Positions 7,014-14,920 are shown, numbered from the stretch's first letter. The stretch is DNA of 15,135 bases from JANXVY01 sp031365425 (GCA_031365425.1 JANLYB010000180.1:1-15135), one strand, 5' to 3'. The notes: generated from the sequence alone by a model not told the origin. Made by a program: numbers and translations.

Positions 7014-7880
7014 TTAGTGGACGAGGAATACGGGACACCCGAAGTCGGCGAGGGGGCGGGCGGCGTTGTCGACGGGCAGGAGGATGCCGCCGTGGCGGGC
7101 AATGATGATGCGCGGCTTGGTTTGGGCGATGGCGGCGCGCAGGACAAGGTTTGAACCGGCGTAAGCGGGACGGGGGAGGATGGTCAGGTTGGTCGCTTCG
7201 CCTAGCGTGAGGCGGATTTCGCCTTCAAGCCAGTCGAGCGCGATTTCGTCGTCGCCGACGGGCAGCAGGTAGACCTGATCGCCGGCGACGGCTGCGAGGC
7301 GTTCGGCTGCGCGGACCATGCCGGTCAGGTGGTCGATGTCTTCGATGGCGACGACGATGGGGCCGGGACGCCACGCGCACAACGCGCCGGTCGCGATGTA
7401 GCCTGTGGTGCCCCAGACCTGGGACACGGCGGCGGAGAGCATCTCGCTTTTTGCTGCGCCGACGATGGGTTCGGCGAAGACGATGATGTTCCAGGGCCCA
7501 CGTTGGGCGCAGGCGACCTGGAGCGCGGGGATGGTCTGGTCGCGGACAACGTGGGCAGAGAACTTGACGCTGGAGGCGGCGGCGGCAATCGACAGTTCGC
7601 GCTGGACGGCGACGGCGAAGTGTTCCGCATCGCGGCCAAGGACTGAGGCGGTCAGCTTGGCCGTTTTGCAGCCGCCAGGACCGACTTCGCGGAGCGAACC
7701 ATGGGCACAGGCGGCGAACAGGTCGGGGTCTTCGACGAACAGGCCCTCGATCTGCGAACGAAAAGCCACGGCGACGTGGATGGCGGCTGCGATGGCGGCT
7801 TTGCTGGAGGTGGCGAAGTCGCCCAGCCGGACGACGACACGGCCACGGTCTTCATTTGCCTCGGCGACGTGGGCGATCAT
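7014..7880 (-). CDS. Tandem universal-stress-protein-like protein
   Basis: The 288-aa protein appears to be two similar alpha/beta halves of the UspA type. The first runs from about 13 (RVVVRLGD, then AAIHVAVAFRSQIEGLFVED) to about 172; the second runs from GPIVVAIED (173-181) to the terminal strand FGCPVFLVH. Typical Usp proteins bind ATP through G-2x-G-9x-G(S/T); neither half shows that pattern, so it is more likely a non-nucleotide-binding scaffold or regulator. There is no signal peptide or membrane helix, so it is predicted cytoplasmic. Its ATG overlaps the stop of the upstream Lon-like gene by four bases (ATGA), which strongly suggests translational coupling and a shared job. phoR follows after 125 bp. 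The Usp-like fold is inferred from pattern, and the function is unknown. Confidence 0.6.
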   Translation of the reverse strand: MIAHVAEANEDRGRVVVRLGDFATSSKAAIAAAIHVAVAFRSQIEGLFVEDPDLFAACAHGSLREVGPGGCKTAKLTASVLGRDAEHFAVAVQRELSIAAAASSVKFSAHVVRDQTIPALQVACAQRGPWNIIVFAEPIVGAAKSEMLSAAVSQVWGTTGYIATGALCAWRPGPIVVAIEDIDHLTGMVRAAERLAAVAGDQVYLLPVGDDEIALDWLEGEIRLTLGEATNLTILPRPAYAGSNLVLRAAIAQTKPRIIIARHGGILLPVDNAARPLADFGCPVFLVH

Positions 7881-9643
7881 TTCGCCACCTCGGGAATGAT
7901 CGGCGTCGTAGTCTGCGGCGCGAAGGGCTCTTCGGAGTCTGCGCGCTGCTTCAAGGCGCTCAGGATGTCCTGGGCGAGGGTGACGGCGCGGGCGCTGGAT
8001 TTGGCGTTCTGATTGGCGCGGATGAGGACGTCGCGGACGGGATCGAGATCGGTTGCGAGGACGGCGGTACCAGATGCGGTCTGGGTCCGGTCGTGCATGA
8101 GGGCTGCGATGGCTGCGCCATCGACGGGCTGGAGAGATTCCTCAGTAACGATTGCCGAGACGAGGTTGGCAAACTCGCGTTCGGTTTCGCGTGTGAGCGG
8201 GGTGGTGGGCTCGAACGCAGTGATGAGGCGGACGGTTTTGGCGCCGTCGTGGCCAGCGTTGCGGAAGGCGCGGTAGTCTTCGAGGTCGCCGGTGACGATG
8301 AGGCGGGCATCCAGGGGGATATTGACGTTGGACAAGCGGGCCGTGGCGCTGGCGGCATCCGCTGGGCGGACGTGGCCTGCGGCGAGGGCTTGCTTGATGA
8401 GCGGCCACGCACCGAATTCGGCAATCAGTTCGCGGGCGTCGATAACCAGGAGGCCGCTGCCGGCACTCGCAAGAAGGCCGGGGGTGACGGCGTAGGGCGT
8501 GAGCGCGGTGCCGGGCGGGGGGATGTGGACGACGCCGCACAGGTCCGCGCGCTCCAGGCTTTGCGGTATGACGACGGCGGGTGTGCCGGACGTGTGGCCG
8601 GTCTGGGGGGTGAGGATATTGACGCGGTAGCGGGCAAGCGCTGGATCTTGGGCGATTTCAATGGGGGCGCGTGCGTGGCCGTTGGCTTGGCGGCTAGCTG
8701 CGACGAACAGGGCTGCGTTGCGGATGAGATCAGCGCTGAGGGCTTCGAGCCAGGTTGTGATCGGGGGACGGGATGCGAGTTTTTTGGTGATGCCAGCCAG
8801 GCTCGCGCGGACTGTTAGAGTGGCGACCTCGGTATCCAAGTCGCGCAGACGGGTGCGGTGATCCTGCTGGAGCGTGGTGCGGTTGCCGAGGACACCGGAT
8901 AGTTCGTTTTCGAAGGCGGTGAGTTTGGCTTCGACGCCAGCTTTCAGACCCTCGGGGAGGGCTTTGAAGACATCGGGGGCGACGACGCGGCCATCGTGCA
9001 TGGGGGCGACCGCATACCCGAGCGGGGTGCGCAACAGGCCGATGTTCTGGGCGAGGGCGCGGCGCTTCAGGGCGTCGATGGCGGTGTCGTGGCCGGAGCG
9101 AAGTTCTTCGTCGAGCGCGAGACGGGCGACTTTGTAGCTATCGCTCTCAAACGCCGCGGGCAAGGTTACGGACAGCATTTCGATGGCTTCGGCGATGCCT
9201 TGGGTCAGTGTTTCGGCGGCGTCTGCTGGAAGACGGAGCATGGTGAGGGGTTGGCGGGCGTCAAAGCTTGAGACGGCAGCGACGGCGTCGCTGTGGGGAA
9301 GGGCTTTGGCCTGTTCAGTTAGGAGAGTTTGGAGAACTTGGGCGTGACCTTGCGTGCGGGGGGCGGCGACGAAGAGGATCGCGCAGGGCTTGGATTTTGC
9401 AACGAGCGCCAGCGCAATGCGGGCGGCATCCTGGCCGAAGATGCCCGGGCGGGGCGTGAAGTCGGCAGAGGTTTTATGGTCGAAAATGGCCGTTTCTGCG
9501 GTTCCGGCATCGTAGGCCGCGTGTTCGTTCGCGTGGCCGTTGAGATTCTCAGCATCGGGAGGAGTTGGTGAGGGATCGACCGACGGGTGCTCGACCACAA
9601 TGACGGGCGAGGCTTTGGGCGCGCGTTGGAGGAAATTGAACAC
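7877..9643 (-). CDS. Lon-like AAA protein lacking Walker A and peptidase domain
   Basis: The 588-aa product follows the scheme of LonB/YcbZ-type proteins (AAA_32 region). FGQ (69-71) is at the domain start; LPAAFESDSYKVARLALDEEL and GLLRTPLGYAVAPMHDGRVV lie in the helical insert (about 160-225). RYRVNILTPQTG (338-349) and a Walker-B-like GSGLLVIDARELI (396-408) follow, then LDARLIVTGDLEDY and TRETEREFANLVSAIV. Where the P-loop should be, it has VAAPRTQG (92-99), with no GK(S/T). Family members are usually near 800 aa and end in a Ser/Lys Lon peptidase; this one stops after the AAA-like part. It is therefore probably neither an active protease nor a normal ATPase. The GTG at 9643 starts just inside the divergent promoter region and has no strong ribosome site. 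Its stop overlaps the USP-like ATG by four bases. Role unknown; a substrate-recognition or regulatory role is a guess. Confidence 0.65.
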   Translation of the reverse strand: MFNFLQRAPKASPVIVVEHPSVDPSPTPPDAENLNGHANEHAAYDAGTAETAIFDHKTSADFTPRPGIFGQDAARIALALVAKSKPCAILFVAAPRTQGHAQVLQTLLTEQAKALPHSDAVAAVSSFDARQPLTMLRLPADAAETLTQGIAEAIEMLSVTLPAAFESDSYKVARLALDEELRSGHDTAIDALKRRALAQNIGLLRTPLGYAVAPMHDGRVVAPDVFKALPEGLKAGVEAKLTAFENELSGVLGNRTTLQQDHRTRLRDLDTEVATLTVRASLAGITKKLASRPPITTWLEALSADLIRNAALFVAASRQANGHARAPIEIAQDPALARYRVNILTPQTGHTSGTPAVVIPQSLERADLCGVVHIPPPGTALTPYAVTPGLLASAGSGLLVIDARELIAEFGAWPLIKQALAAGHVRPADAASATARLSNVNIPLDARLIVTGDLEDYRAFRNAGHDGAKTVRLITAFEPTTPLTRETEREFANLVSAIVTEESLQPVDGAAIAALMHDRTQTASGTAVLATDLDPVRDVLIRANQNAKSSARAVTLAQDILSALKQRADSEEPFAPQTTTPIIPEVAK

Positions 9644-9666
9644 CGGGCATCAACCTGCGTTAGACT
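9636..9666 (+). promoter_or_regulatory. Weak promoter candidate for mmcB
   Basis: TTGAAC (9636-9641) and TAGACT (9661-9666) have 4-5 and 4 matches to the -35 and -10 consensus with a 19-base spacer. If used, transcription would start near 9673, after the first possible ATG (9672), and would favour the ATG at 9711 as the mmcB start. The element overlaps the GTG of the divergent Lon-like gene. Confidence 0.25.
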
Positions 9667-9710
9667 GAATCATGAGAAAAAGCCGCTTCCCACTCACTCA
9701 TGGCGAGAGC

Positions 9711-10223
9711 ATGACCGACCCAAAGTCTATTCCTCAGGTCGATATGCCCGTCGCAGAGCCTGCAGAGGCAGATTCGGCTTTACGATCAATGGTCGCCGCC
9801 GATATCGAGCGTGGCGTGACGCGGCTGTTGATGGCGCAAGGAATTGCGGCTGTGTCCGAATTGCCTCTTCCCGACGGGCGCCGCGCGGATGTGGTGGGGC
9901 TGTCGGCGGATGGGCTGATTACGATTGTCGAGATCAAATCGAGCGTCGCCGATTTCCGGTGCGATCGGAAATGGACCGCGTACCGGTCCTATTGCGACCA
10001 GCTGTTTTTTGCGGTGCCGCCTGTGTTTCCGGTTGAGATTTTGCCAGAGGATACGGGGTTGATCCTGGCAGACCGATATGGCGGCAGCGTGGTACGGGAA
10101 GCACCTGCGCACAGAATCGCGGGGTCGCGGCGCAAGGTGATGATGTTGCGGTTTGGGCGGGCAGCGGCGGCGCGGTTCGCGCGGGTGCGCGATCCGGGGG
10201 CCGATGGGATGGGGGAGTTTTGA
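9711..10223 (+). CDS. mmcB: MmcB-family DNA repair nuclease-like protein
   Basis: MmcB proteins (DUF1052) are PD-(D/E)XK-fold proteins linked to mutagen/crosslink tolerance in Alphaproteobacteria. The 170-aa product has the expected core: DIERGVTRLL (31-40), Glu50 in SELPL, then RRADVVGL with Asp60, the catalytic ExK in IVEIKSS (Glu74, Lys76), and the family-like stretch DFRCDRKWTAYRSYCDQLFFAVP (81-103). The nuclease core is intact, so activity is plausible. The ATG at 9711 gives the usual length; an in-frame ATG at 9672 adds 13 residues but lies very close to the promoter candidate and lacks a ribosome site. It is divergent to the Lon-like gene and converges on the GT4 gene with only 8 bp between stops. 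No SOS box was recognised in the upstream region. Confidence 0.85.
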   Translation: MTDPKSIPQVDMPVAEPAEADSALRSMVAADIERGVTRLLMAQGIAAVSELPLPDGRRADVVGLSADGLITIVEIKSSVADFRCDRKWTAYRSYCDQLFFAVPPVFPVEILPEDTGLILADRYGGSVVREAPAHRIAGSRRKVMMLRFGRAAAARFARVRDPGADGMGEF

Positions 10224-10231
10224 GGCGCCAC

Positions 10232-11248
10232 CTATGCCGCGCGCCGGGAGGCGGAGGCTGGGATCAATTCGCGGATGAGAGCGCGCCAGATATTCAGGCT
10301 GGTCTCAAGGTGGCCATCGGCCGAGCGGCGGGCTGATTGGCCCATAGTGTAGAGGTCGGCGTGGGCGGCGGACTCGATCGCACTGGTGAGGCCTGCGATG
10401 TCGTCTTCGGCGACGAGCCAGCCGCACTCGGGCGTGGTTTGCTCGACGAGGCCATCAACGGTGGATGCGATCAGAGGGCGGGCGGCCGCACGGGCTTCGA
10501 GGGCGACCTGGCCGAAGCTTTCCCAGCGGGAAGGGACGGCGACGATGTCCTGCGCTGCAAGGAGGCCGGCCACATCTTTGGTCGGACCGCCGACGGTGAC
10601 GTTGGGCATGTCTGCCGCCATCGCCTTCAGGCGCTCTTCATAGGGGCCGAGGCCGGCGAGGGTGAGGGCCGCCATGCCGGGTTGCAAGCGGCGCATGGCC
10701 TGGATGAGGTTTCCGAAGCCCTTTTGCTCGTGGTAGCGGCCATAGGCACCGATTTTCAGGGGCTGGCCGATCAGACCGCGACGGGCGGGCGGGGCGATGT
10801 CGAGGAAAGCACCGCAATAGGTGGACGAGGGGATGACAACGACTTTAGCGGGATCGACGACGCCGAGATGGCGCAGCCATGCGCCTTGGCCGTGCGAGAC
10901 GGCGACGATGCGGTCCGCGAAGCCGTAGACGAGCTTCAGCATCGTGTGGAAGCGGGCGGTATTGGGAACGACGTATTTCTCGTATGATCCGGTATAGCTG
11001 TGTTCGACGATAACGATGGGGGCGCGGCCACGCATGGCGCGGAGGGCGGCCAGGAACGGCAGCTTCGACCACGACGCGGTGAAGTGGATGACGACCAGTT
11101 GATCGGCGGGGATCACGGGGGGCAGCTGAGTACGCGGGGACACGTTGTAACAGATGTGCTCGACGTCGCTCATGTGCGCCATCAAGGTCTCGAGATTGCG
11201 CATGACGCCGCCAAGCTCGATGGTTTCGATGAGGTGGGCAATCTTCAT
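10232..11248 (-). CDS. GT4-type glycosyltransferase (GT-B fold)
   Basis: This is a cytoplasmic or membrane-peripheral retaining glycosyltransferase that would transfer a sugar from a nucleotide-sugar onto a growing lipid-linked glycan. The 338-aa protein has the N-terminal acceptor domain start MKIAHLIETIELGGVMRNLE, the mid-protein HSYTGSYE and ADRIVAVSHGQ, and a donor domain opening with IGAYGRYHEQKGF (166-178). The EX7E motif ESFGQVALE (Glu243, Glu251) lies in VPSRWESFGQVALEA. The ATG at 11248 overlaps the flippase stop by four bases; the frame is open far upstream but that part is basic, out-of-family and overlaps the flippase. It is the last gene of the minus-strand polysaccharide set. 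The sugar and acceptor cannot be told from sequence. Confidence 0.9.
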   Translation of the reverse strand: MKIAHLIETIELGGVMRNLETLMAHMSDVEHICYNVSPRTQLPPVIPADQLVVIHFTASWSKLPFLAALRAMRGRAPIVIVEHSYTGSYEKYVVPNTARFHTMLKLVYGFADRIVAVSHGQGAWLRHLGVVDPAKVVVIPSSTYCGAFLDIAPPARRGLIGQPLKIGAYGRYHEQKGFGNLIQAMRRLQPGMAALTLAGLGPYEERLKAMAADMPNVTVGGPTKDVAGLLAAQDIVAVPSRWESFGQVALEARAAARPLIASTVDGLVEQTTPECGWLVAEDDIAGLTSAIESAAHADLYTMGQSARRSADGHLETSLNIWRALIRELIPASASRRAA

Positions 11249-12582
11249 GACGTGGCTCCGGCAGGCTGGTCTTGTGAGCGGATAGGATTCTGGGCGAGGC
11301 TCGAACGAACCGCGAGGGCGGTTCCGATCTGGACGGCAATGGCGGCTAGCGACTGGGCGATGACGCCGGTGGCGAGGCCGTAAGGCAGCGCGACGGAAAG
11401 GGCTGCAAGCGAGACGGCGGTCAGGTTGGCTGACGCCAGGAACTCGGTGCGGGGCTGGCCGGCTGCGCGCAGCAGCTGGGAGGCGCTGTCGAACAACGGT
11501 TTGGGAATGGCGGACGCGCACAGCACGGCGACGAGCCAGGCGACGGCATCCCAGCGCGCACCGAACACGATGGGCACATACAGGAGCGACAATGACGCTT
11601 GAAGGGCGATGACGGCGGCACAGGGCAGGGCAGCGCGCCAGAGCAGACCGTCGTAGCGGGCAAGGAGTTCGCGCGGTTTGCCGGCGATTTCAGCAAGGTG
11701 GGGGTAGACAGACGCGGCAAGCGAGGCGGTCAGCGACAAGGAGAAGCCGAGGCCGGCGTTGAAGACGAAGTAGTAGATGCCGAGGGCCTCAACACCCAGG
11801 ATCGAGCCCACCAGGACTTTGTCTAAATTGAAGCGGGCGGCGACGAGCAATTCGCTGCCGATGACGGGCAGGGAGAAGGCCATGAGGGGGGCCATTGGCG
11901 CTAAACCTGCCGAATTGTCGCGCTTCCAGACGCAGCCGCGGCGCATACCGATGACCCAGATCGGTGCGACGATGAGCTTGGGCAGGACCACAGCCCATGC
12001 GCCCAGTCCGCCGATGGCAAGCCCTGCGGTCAGGAGGTTGTCGATGGCGACCTGGACGACCGCGATGCCAGCCAGAATATGGAGCTGGTTGGAGCGGGCG
12101 ATCAGGAACGACTGGATCTGACCGAAGGGGAGCGTGAGGTAGACGACGGCGAGAGAGGCGATCATCCAAAACACGTCTTGGCGCCCGGTGACGTGGGCAA
12201 TGACGGCGCCGGTCAGAAGCTGGACGGAGAACGCGAGCAGGCAGACGAGCCAGCTCGCACGGTAGGCCGTCGCGCACATGGCTCGGAGTTCTCCGGCTGG
12301 CGCGCGGATGACGGCTTGGCCGATGCCGTTCTGGGCGAGTACGCGGACGATCTCGAAGGTGGTGATGGCGATGGCTGCGATGCCGAAATCGTGGGGCAGG
12401 AGCCAGCGGGCCAGCACGACCGTGGTGATCAGGCGGGTGAAGCGGTTGGCGAATTCGGCGAGGCCGTACCAGCCGACGTTACGCACGAGCCGGTCTTCGA
12501 GCAACGCACGGACTTGGCGTTGCAGCATAGCGATGAGGCCCGGCGAAGGGGAAGGGCGGTTGGCGAATTCGGTGGTTTGCAT
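11245..12582 (-). CDS. Wzx-like polysaccharide flippase (MOP superfamily)
   Basis: This is a multi-pass inner-membrane protein of the oligosaccharide-flippase type, expected to move a lipid-linked repeat unit from the cytoplasmic to the periplasmic face. The 445-aa product begins with a polar N-terminus (about 1-35) and the family-like VRNVGWYGLAEFANRFTRLITTVVLARWLLPHDFG, then many hydrophobic segments across the rest (roughly 10-12 helices by eye). NLDKVLVGSILGVEALGIYYFVF is the second-half repeat typical of these transporters. The ATG at 12582 gives family length; longer in-frame starts up to 12900 lie inside the GT2 gene and give an Arg/Pro-rich leader. It is 2 bp behind GT2 and overlaps GT4 by 4 bp, so it is surely in one operon. 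Teichoic-acid or O-antigen style substrates are both possible. Confidence 0.9.
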   Translation of the reverse strand: MQTTEFANRPSPSPGLIAMLQRQVRALLEDRLVRNVGWYGLAEFANRFTRLITTVVLARWLLPHDFGIAAIAITTFEIVRVLAQNGIGQAVIRAPAGELRAMCATAYRASWLVCLLAFSVQLLTGAVIAHVTGRQDVFWMIASLAVVYLTLPFGQIQSFLIARSNQLHILAGIAVVQVAIDNLLTAGLAIGGLGAWAVVLPKLIVAPIWVIGMRRGCVWKRDNSAGLAPMAPLMAFSLPVIGSELLVAARFNLDKVLVGSILGVEALGIYYFVFNAGLGFSLSLTASLAASVYPHLAEIAGKPRELLARYDGLLWRAALPCAAVIALQASLSLLYVPIVFGARWDAVAWLVAVLCASAIPKPLFDSASQLLRAAGQPRTEFLASANLTAVSLAALSVALPYGLATGVIAQSLAAIAVQIGTALAVRSSLAQNPIRSQDQPAGATS

Positions 12583-12584
12583 GG

Positions 12585-13595
12585 TTAGACGCGCAAGCCC
12601 GAGACGCGGGTGGCGCGGGCGATGGCCCAGGCGCTGCCGCGCTCGAAAAAGGTTTGCGGCAAGAGCTGCTGGGCGAGGCTTGCAGCAAACGTCACTAGCG
12701 TGCGGGCGGGTTCTTCGGCGACGAGGCGCGGGTGGAGACGCAGCGCCTGGCACATCATGGCAAAGGCAGGCGAGTTGGCGGCGTTGCCGCGGACGGCGCG
12801 GCGGGCGAGGTAGCGCAACTGGTAGGCCTTGGCGCGGTTGCCATGGGCTGCGGCCAGTTCCGGCGCGTAGTTCGCGACCTTGGCGCGGAATCGCTGCCAA
12901 GTTTCAAGCTGTTTGCTTGTATTGGCCGATAGCCCCGTCGTGTTGACGCGATAGTCAGTCAGGGGGGCATCGATGTAGCCGAAGCGCCAGGGGGTCGTGG
13001 CGGCCATGCGGGTCCAGCATTCGATGTCTTCGGACTGGCGGAAGCTTTCGTCGAACCAGCAGATGCGCTCGAAACGGGGGTCGTAGACGGCGATGGCGTC
13101 GAGGGCTGAGCGGCGAATGACGGGGGCCGAGCCGTTGCCGACGGGGTTGCGGCAAAAGATGTCGGAGGCTTCGTAGCGGGTTCCGGTAGGCTTTTGGATC
13201 AAACCGATGGGGGCGCCGTCGTCGTCGATAAAGCGGGAGGCGGAGAAGCTGACGCCGATCTCAGGATTGGCATTCAAGTGGGCTACGTGGCGCTCGAGTT
13301 TGGTGGGCTGCCACAGGTCATCGGCGTCGAGGAAGGCTACGACTTGGCCACGCGCTTGGGATATGCCGGCATTTCGTGCCCCCGCGAGGCCGCGATTGAG
13401 CTGCGTTATGACGCGAACGCGGGGATCTCGAACTGCGCGCGCGATGGCCGGACCGCCGTCGGATGAGCCATCGTCGATGACGAGGACTTCGAAATCGGTG
13501 AAGGTCTGGGCGAGAACCGACGCCAGCGCATCTGCGATGTAGCGCTGCGTTTGGTACAGCGGAATGACAACGCTTACATACGGACCATTCGACAT
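12585..13595 (-). CDS. GT2 family glycosyltransferase (GT-A fold)
   Basis: The 336-aa product shows the GT-A nucleotide-sugar domain: VSVVIPLYQTQRYIADALASVLAQ at the start, VLVIDDGSSDGG (Asp41, Asp42), NRGLAGARNAGI, the metal-binding DAD in AFLDADDLW (90-92) and the catalytic-base region SEDIECWTRM (Glu189, Asp190). The C-terminal 120 residues are basic and helical without clear membrane helices. It would be an inverting transferase adding one sugar during glycan assembly. ATG 13595 (MSNGPYVSVVIP) is chosen because the family motif follows at once; a GTG four codons upstream (13607) is an equal alternative, and neither has a clear ribosome site. It is the first gene of the minus-strand polysaccharide operon, transcribed from the 13596-13909 region. 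Donor and acceptor are unknown. Confidence 0.92.
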   Translation of the reverse strand: MSNGPYVSVVIPLYQTQRYIADALASVLAQTFTDFEVLVIDDGSSDGGPAIARAVRDPRVRVITQLNRGLAGARNAGISQARGQVVAFLDADDLWQPTKLERHVAHLNANPEIGVSFSASRFIDDDGAPIGLIQKPTGTRYEASDIFCRNPVGNGSAPVIRRSALDAIAVYDPRFERICWFDESFRQSEDIECWTRMAATTPWRFGYIDAPLTDYRVNTTGLSANTSKQLETWQRFRAKVANYAPELAAAHGNRAKAYQLRYLARRAVRGNAANSPAFAMMCQALRLHPRLVAEEPARTLVTFAASLAQQLLPQTFFERGSAWAIARATRVSGLRV

Positions 13596-13909
13596 TAGGG
13601 AACTCACGCAAATTGAGCGACGCCGCGATGGCGGCTCCTGCCAGACGATCAGGTTTACGGAGTTAGACTAAAAAAAACGTGAACATCGGAAGGCGTCCGT
13701 CGTGGTCCGCCGGGGGTGCCTTTCCCGGAATATATGGGAATTGGAATTTTGTCGTTATCGAATCGACTCGGAGTGTCCAAGACTGGGACGAATTGGATTT
13801 TAAAATTATTTCATTTCGATAAAATCCGATCGAATTAAGCAACAGCCTGTTCGAAATTGCCTGCGAAATTCATCTCAATAACGCTGGGGAGCGTGAGAGG
13901 GTTTTTGCA
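13596..13909. promoter_or_regulatory. Divergent intergenic region of the polysaccharide genes
   Basis: No gene is seen in these 314 bases. The side near GT2 has a 5-bp stem with a 4-base loop, GCCGC-GATG-GCGGC (13622-13635), and a run of eight A (13670-13677). From about 13728 to 13870 the sequence is far more AT-rich than the rest of the window. It includes an inverted pair GGATTTT (13795-13801) / AAAATCC (13821-13827) separated by 19 bases, and a -10-like TAAAAT (13820-13825) for the plus strand, with no well-spaced -35. GAGAGG lies nine bases before the ATG at 13910 and is the likely ribosome site for the next gene. Promoters for both directions must lie here, and the inverted pair is a candidate operator. 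Confidence 0.6.
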
Positions 13910-14848
13910 ATGGCCACGTCTGCCATCAATTCGTCTGCTGTCACTGCGCCGAATGCTGCGGCTCAAGTGCTTGCTCGGAGCCTGCTAGGCGCTGCGAAGC
14001 CCGCGCCGGCCTTGTGGAGCGGAGACGCCAACAGCCCGCGCAAGAGCCGCTTGTTCGGGCTTGCCATCGACAATACGCGACTGGGACTGGCTGCACGCGA
14101 GATGGCGCTGGCAGCACGCGACCGGCGCCCAATGCGCGTCGTGTTCGTCAATGCGCACGCGATCAATACGGCGATGGCCGATAGCCAATACAAAGCTGCC
14201 GTTTCGTCGGCTGACCGGATTTATGCTGACGGCAGCGGAATGGCGGTTGCCGCGCGGATGTGCGGAACGCCGCTCATGGACAATGTCAACGGAACGGATT
14301 TGTTTCCGCTGCTATGCCGGGAAGGTATTGCTGCCGGGACCTCGATCTTTTTGCTTGGCGGGAAGCCCGGCGTTGCTGAAGCGGCTGCTCGCACGATCAG
14401 CGACTTTGGAATGGGCGCGGCAATCGCTGGAACGCATCACGGCTATTTCGAACATGGCAGCGCAGAAGAAGATCGCGTCATCGGCCTGATCAATGCGAGC
14501 GGGGCTAAGATCGTGCTCGTCGCTATGGGTGTGCCGCTACAGGACCAGTGGGCGCAGCGCAACGCGTCGCGGCTGGACGCATCGGTGATCGCGGGCGTAG
14601 GCGGGTTATTCGACTTCTTCTCGGGGCAAGTGGCGCGGTCGCCGAAGTTCATGCGGACGGCTGGTTGCGAGTGGGTGTGGCGGCTGGCGCTCGAACCGCG
14701 CCGGATGGCCAAGCGGTATCTCGCCGGCAACGTCGTGTTTCTTACGCATGCCGCACGGGAAGCGGCGCAGTTGCGCGGATGGCTGGGTGCAGCAGGAAGC
14801 AAGGCTGGGGCTCAGCGGGGCACGTCGCGGACTGCGGAACTGCGCTGA
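13910..14848 (+). CDS. WecG/TagA/CpsF-family glycosyltransferase (GT26)
   Basis: GT26 enzymes such as TagA and WecG transfer N-acetylmannosamine or its uronate onto a lipid-linked first sugar at the membrane. The 312-aa protein has a variable 45-residue N-terminus and then the family core: LFGLAIDNTRL, VVFVNAHAINTAMAD (77-91), the catalytic-type Asp107 in RIYADGSGM, NVNGTDLFPLLC (125-136), FLLGGKPGVAEAA, LVAMGVPLQDQWAQRN (203-218) and GVGGLFDFFSGQVARSPKF (229-247). The C-terminal appendage EWVWRLALEPRRMAKRYLAGN (254-274) is the part known to bring TagA to the membrane. GAGAGG nine bases before the ATG supports the start. It is divergent to the GT2-flippase-GT4 operon and probably acts early on the same glycan. 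The exact sugar is not predictable. Confidence 0.93.
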   Translation: MATSAINSSAVTAPNAAAQVLARSLLGAAKPAPALWSGDANSPRKSRLFGLAIDNTRLGLAAREMALAARDRRPMRVVFVNAHAINTAMADSQYKAAVSSADRIYADGSGMAVAARMCGTPLMDNVNGTDLFPLLCREGIAAGTSIFLLGGKPGVAEAAARTISDFGMGAAIAGTHHGYFEHGSAEEDRVIGLINASGAKIVLVAMGVPLQDQWAQRNASRLDASVIAGVGGLFDFFSGQVARSPKFMRTAGCEWVWRLALEPRRMAKRYLAGNVVFLTHAAREAAQLRGWLGAAGSKAGAQRGTSRTAELR

Positions 14849-14920
14849 AGTCTAACGATGCTTGAGAGTTGAAATGGCTGGGGCAACCCGGTCATTTTGC
14901 GTTTGGACGGCAGACGGGAC

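Noticed and set aside
7856..8818. Long plus-strand frame (320 codons) opposite the Lon-like gene
   Set aside because: Gly/Ala/Asp-rich shadow with no recognisable motif; the minus-strand frame is longer and has family motifs.
10221..10246. Bidirectional terminator between mmcB and GT4
   Set aside because: Only a 5-bp GGCGC/GCGCC stem with no T-run on either side; too weak to call.
11249..11521. Upstream extension of the GT4 gene
   Set aside because: The added residues are Arg/Pro-rich, overlap the flippase, and the family N-terminus MKIAHLIE starts exactly at ATG 11248.
12583..12900. Upstream extension of the flippase gene
   Set aside because: It lies inside the GT2 coding region with Arg/Pro-rich translation; ATG 12582 is 2 bp past the GT2 stop.
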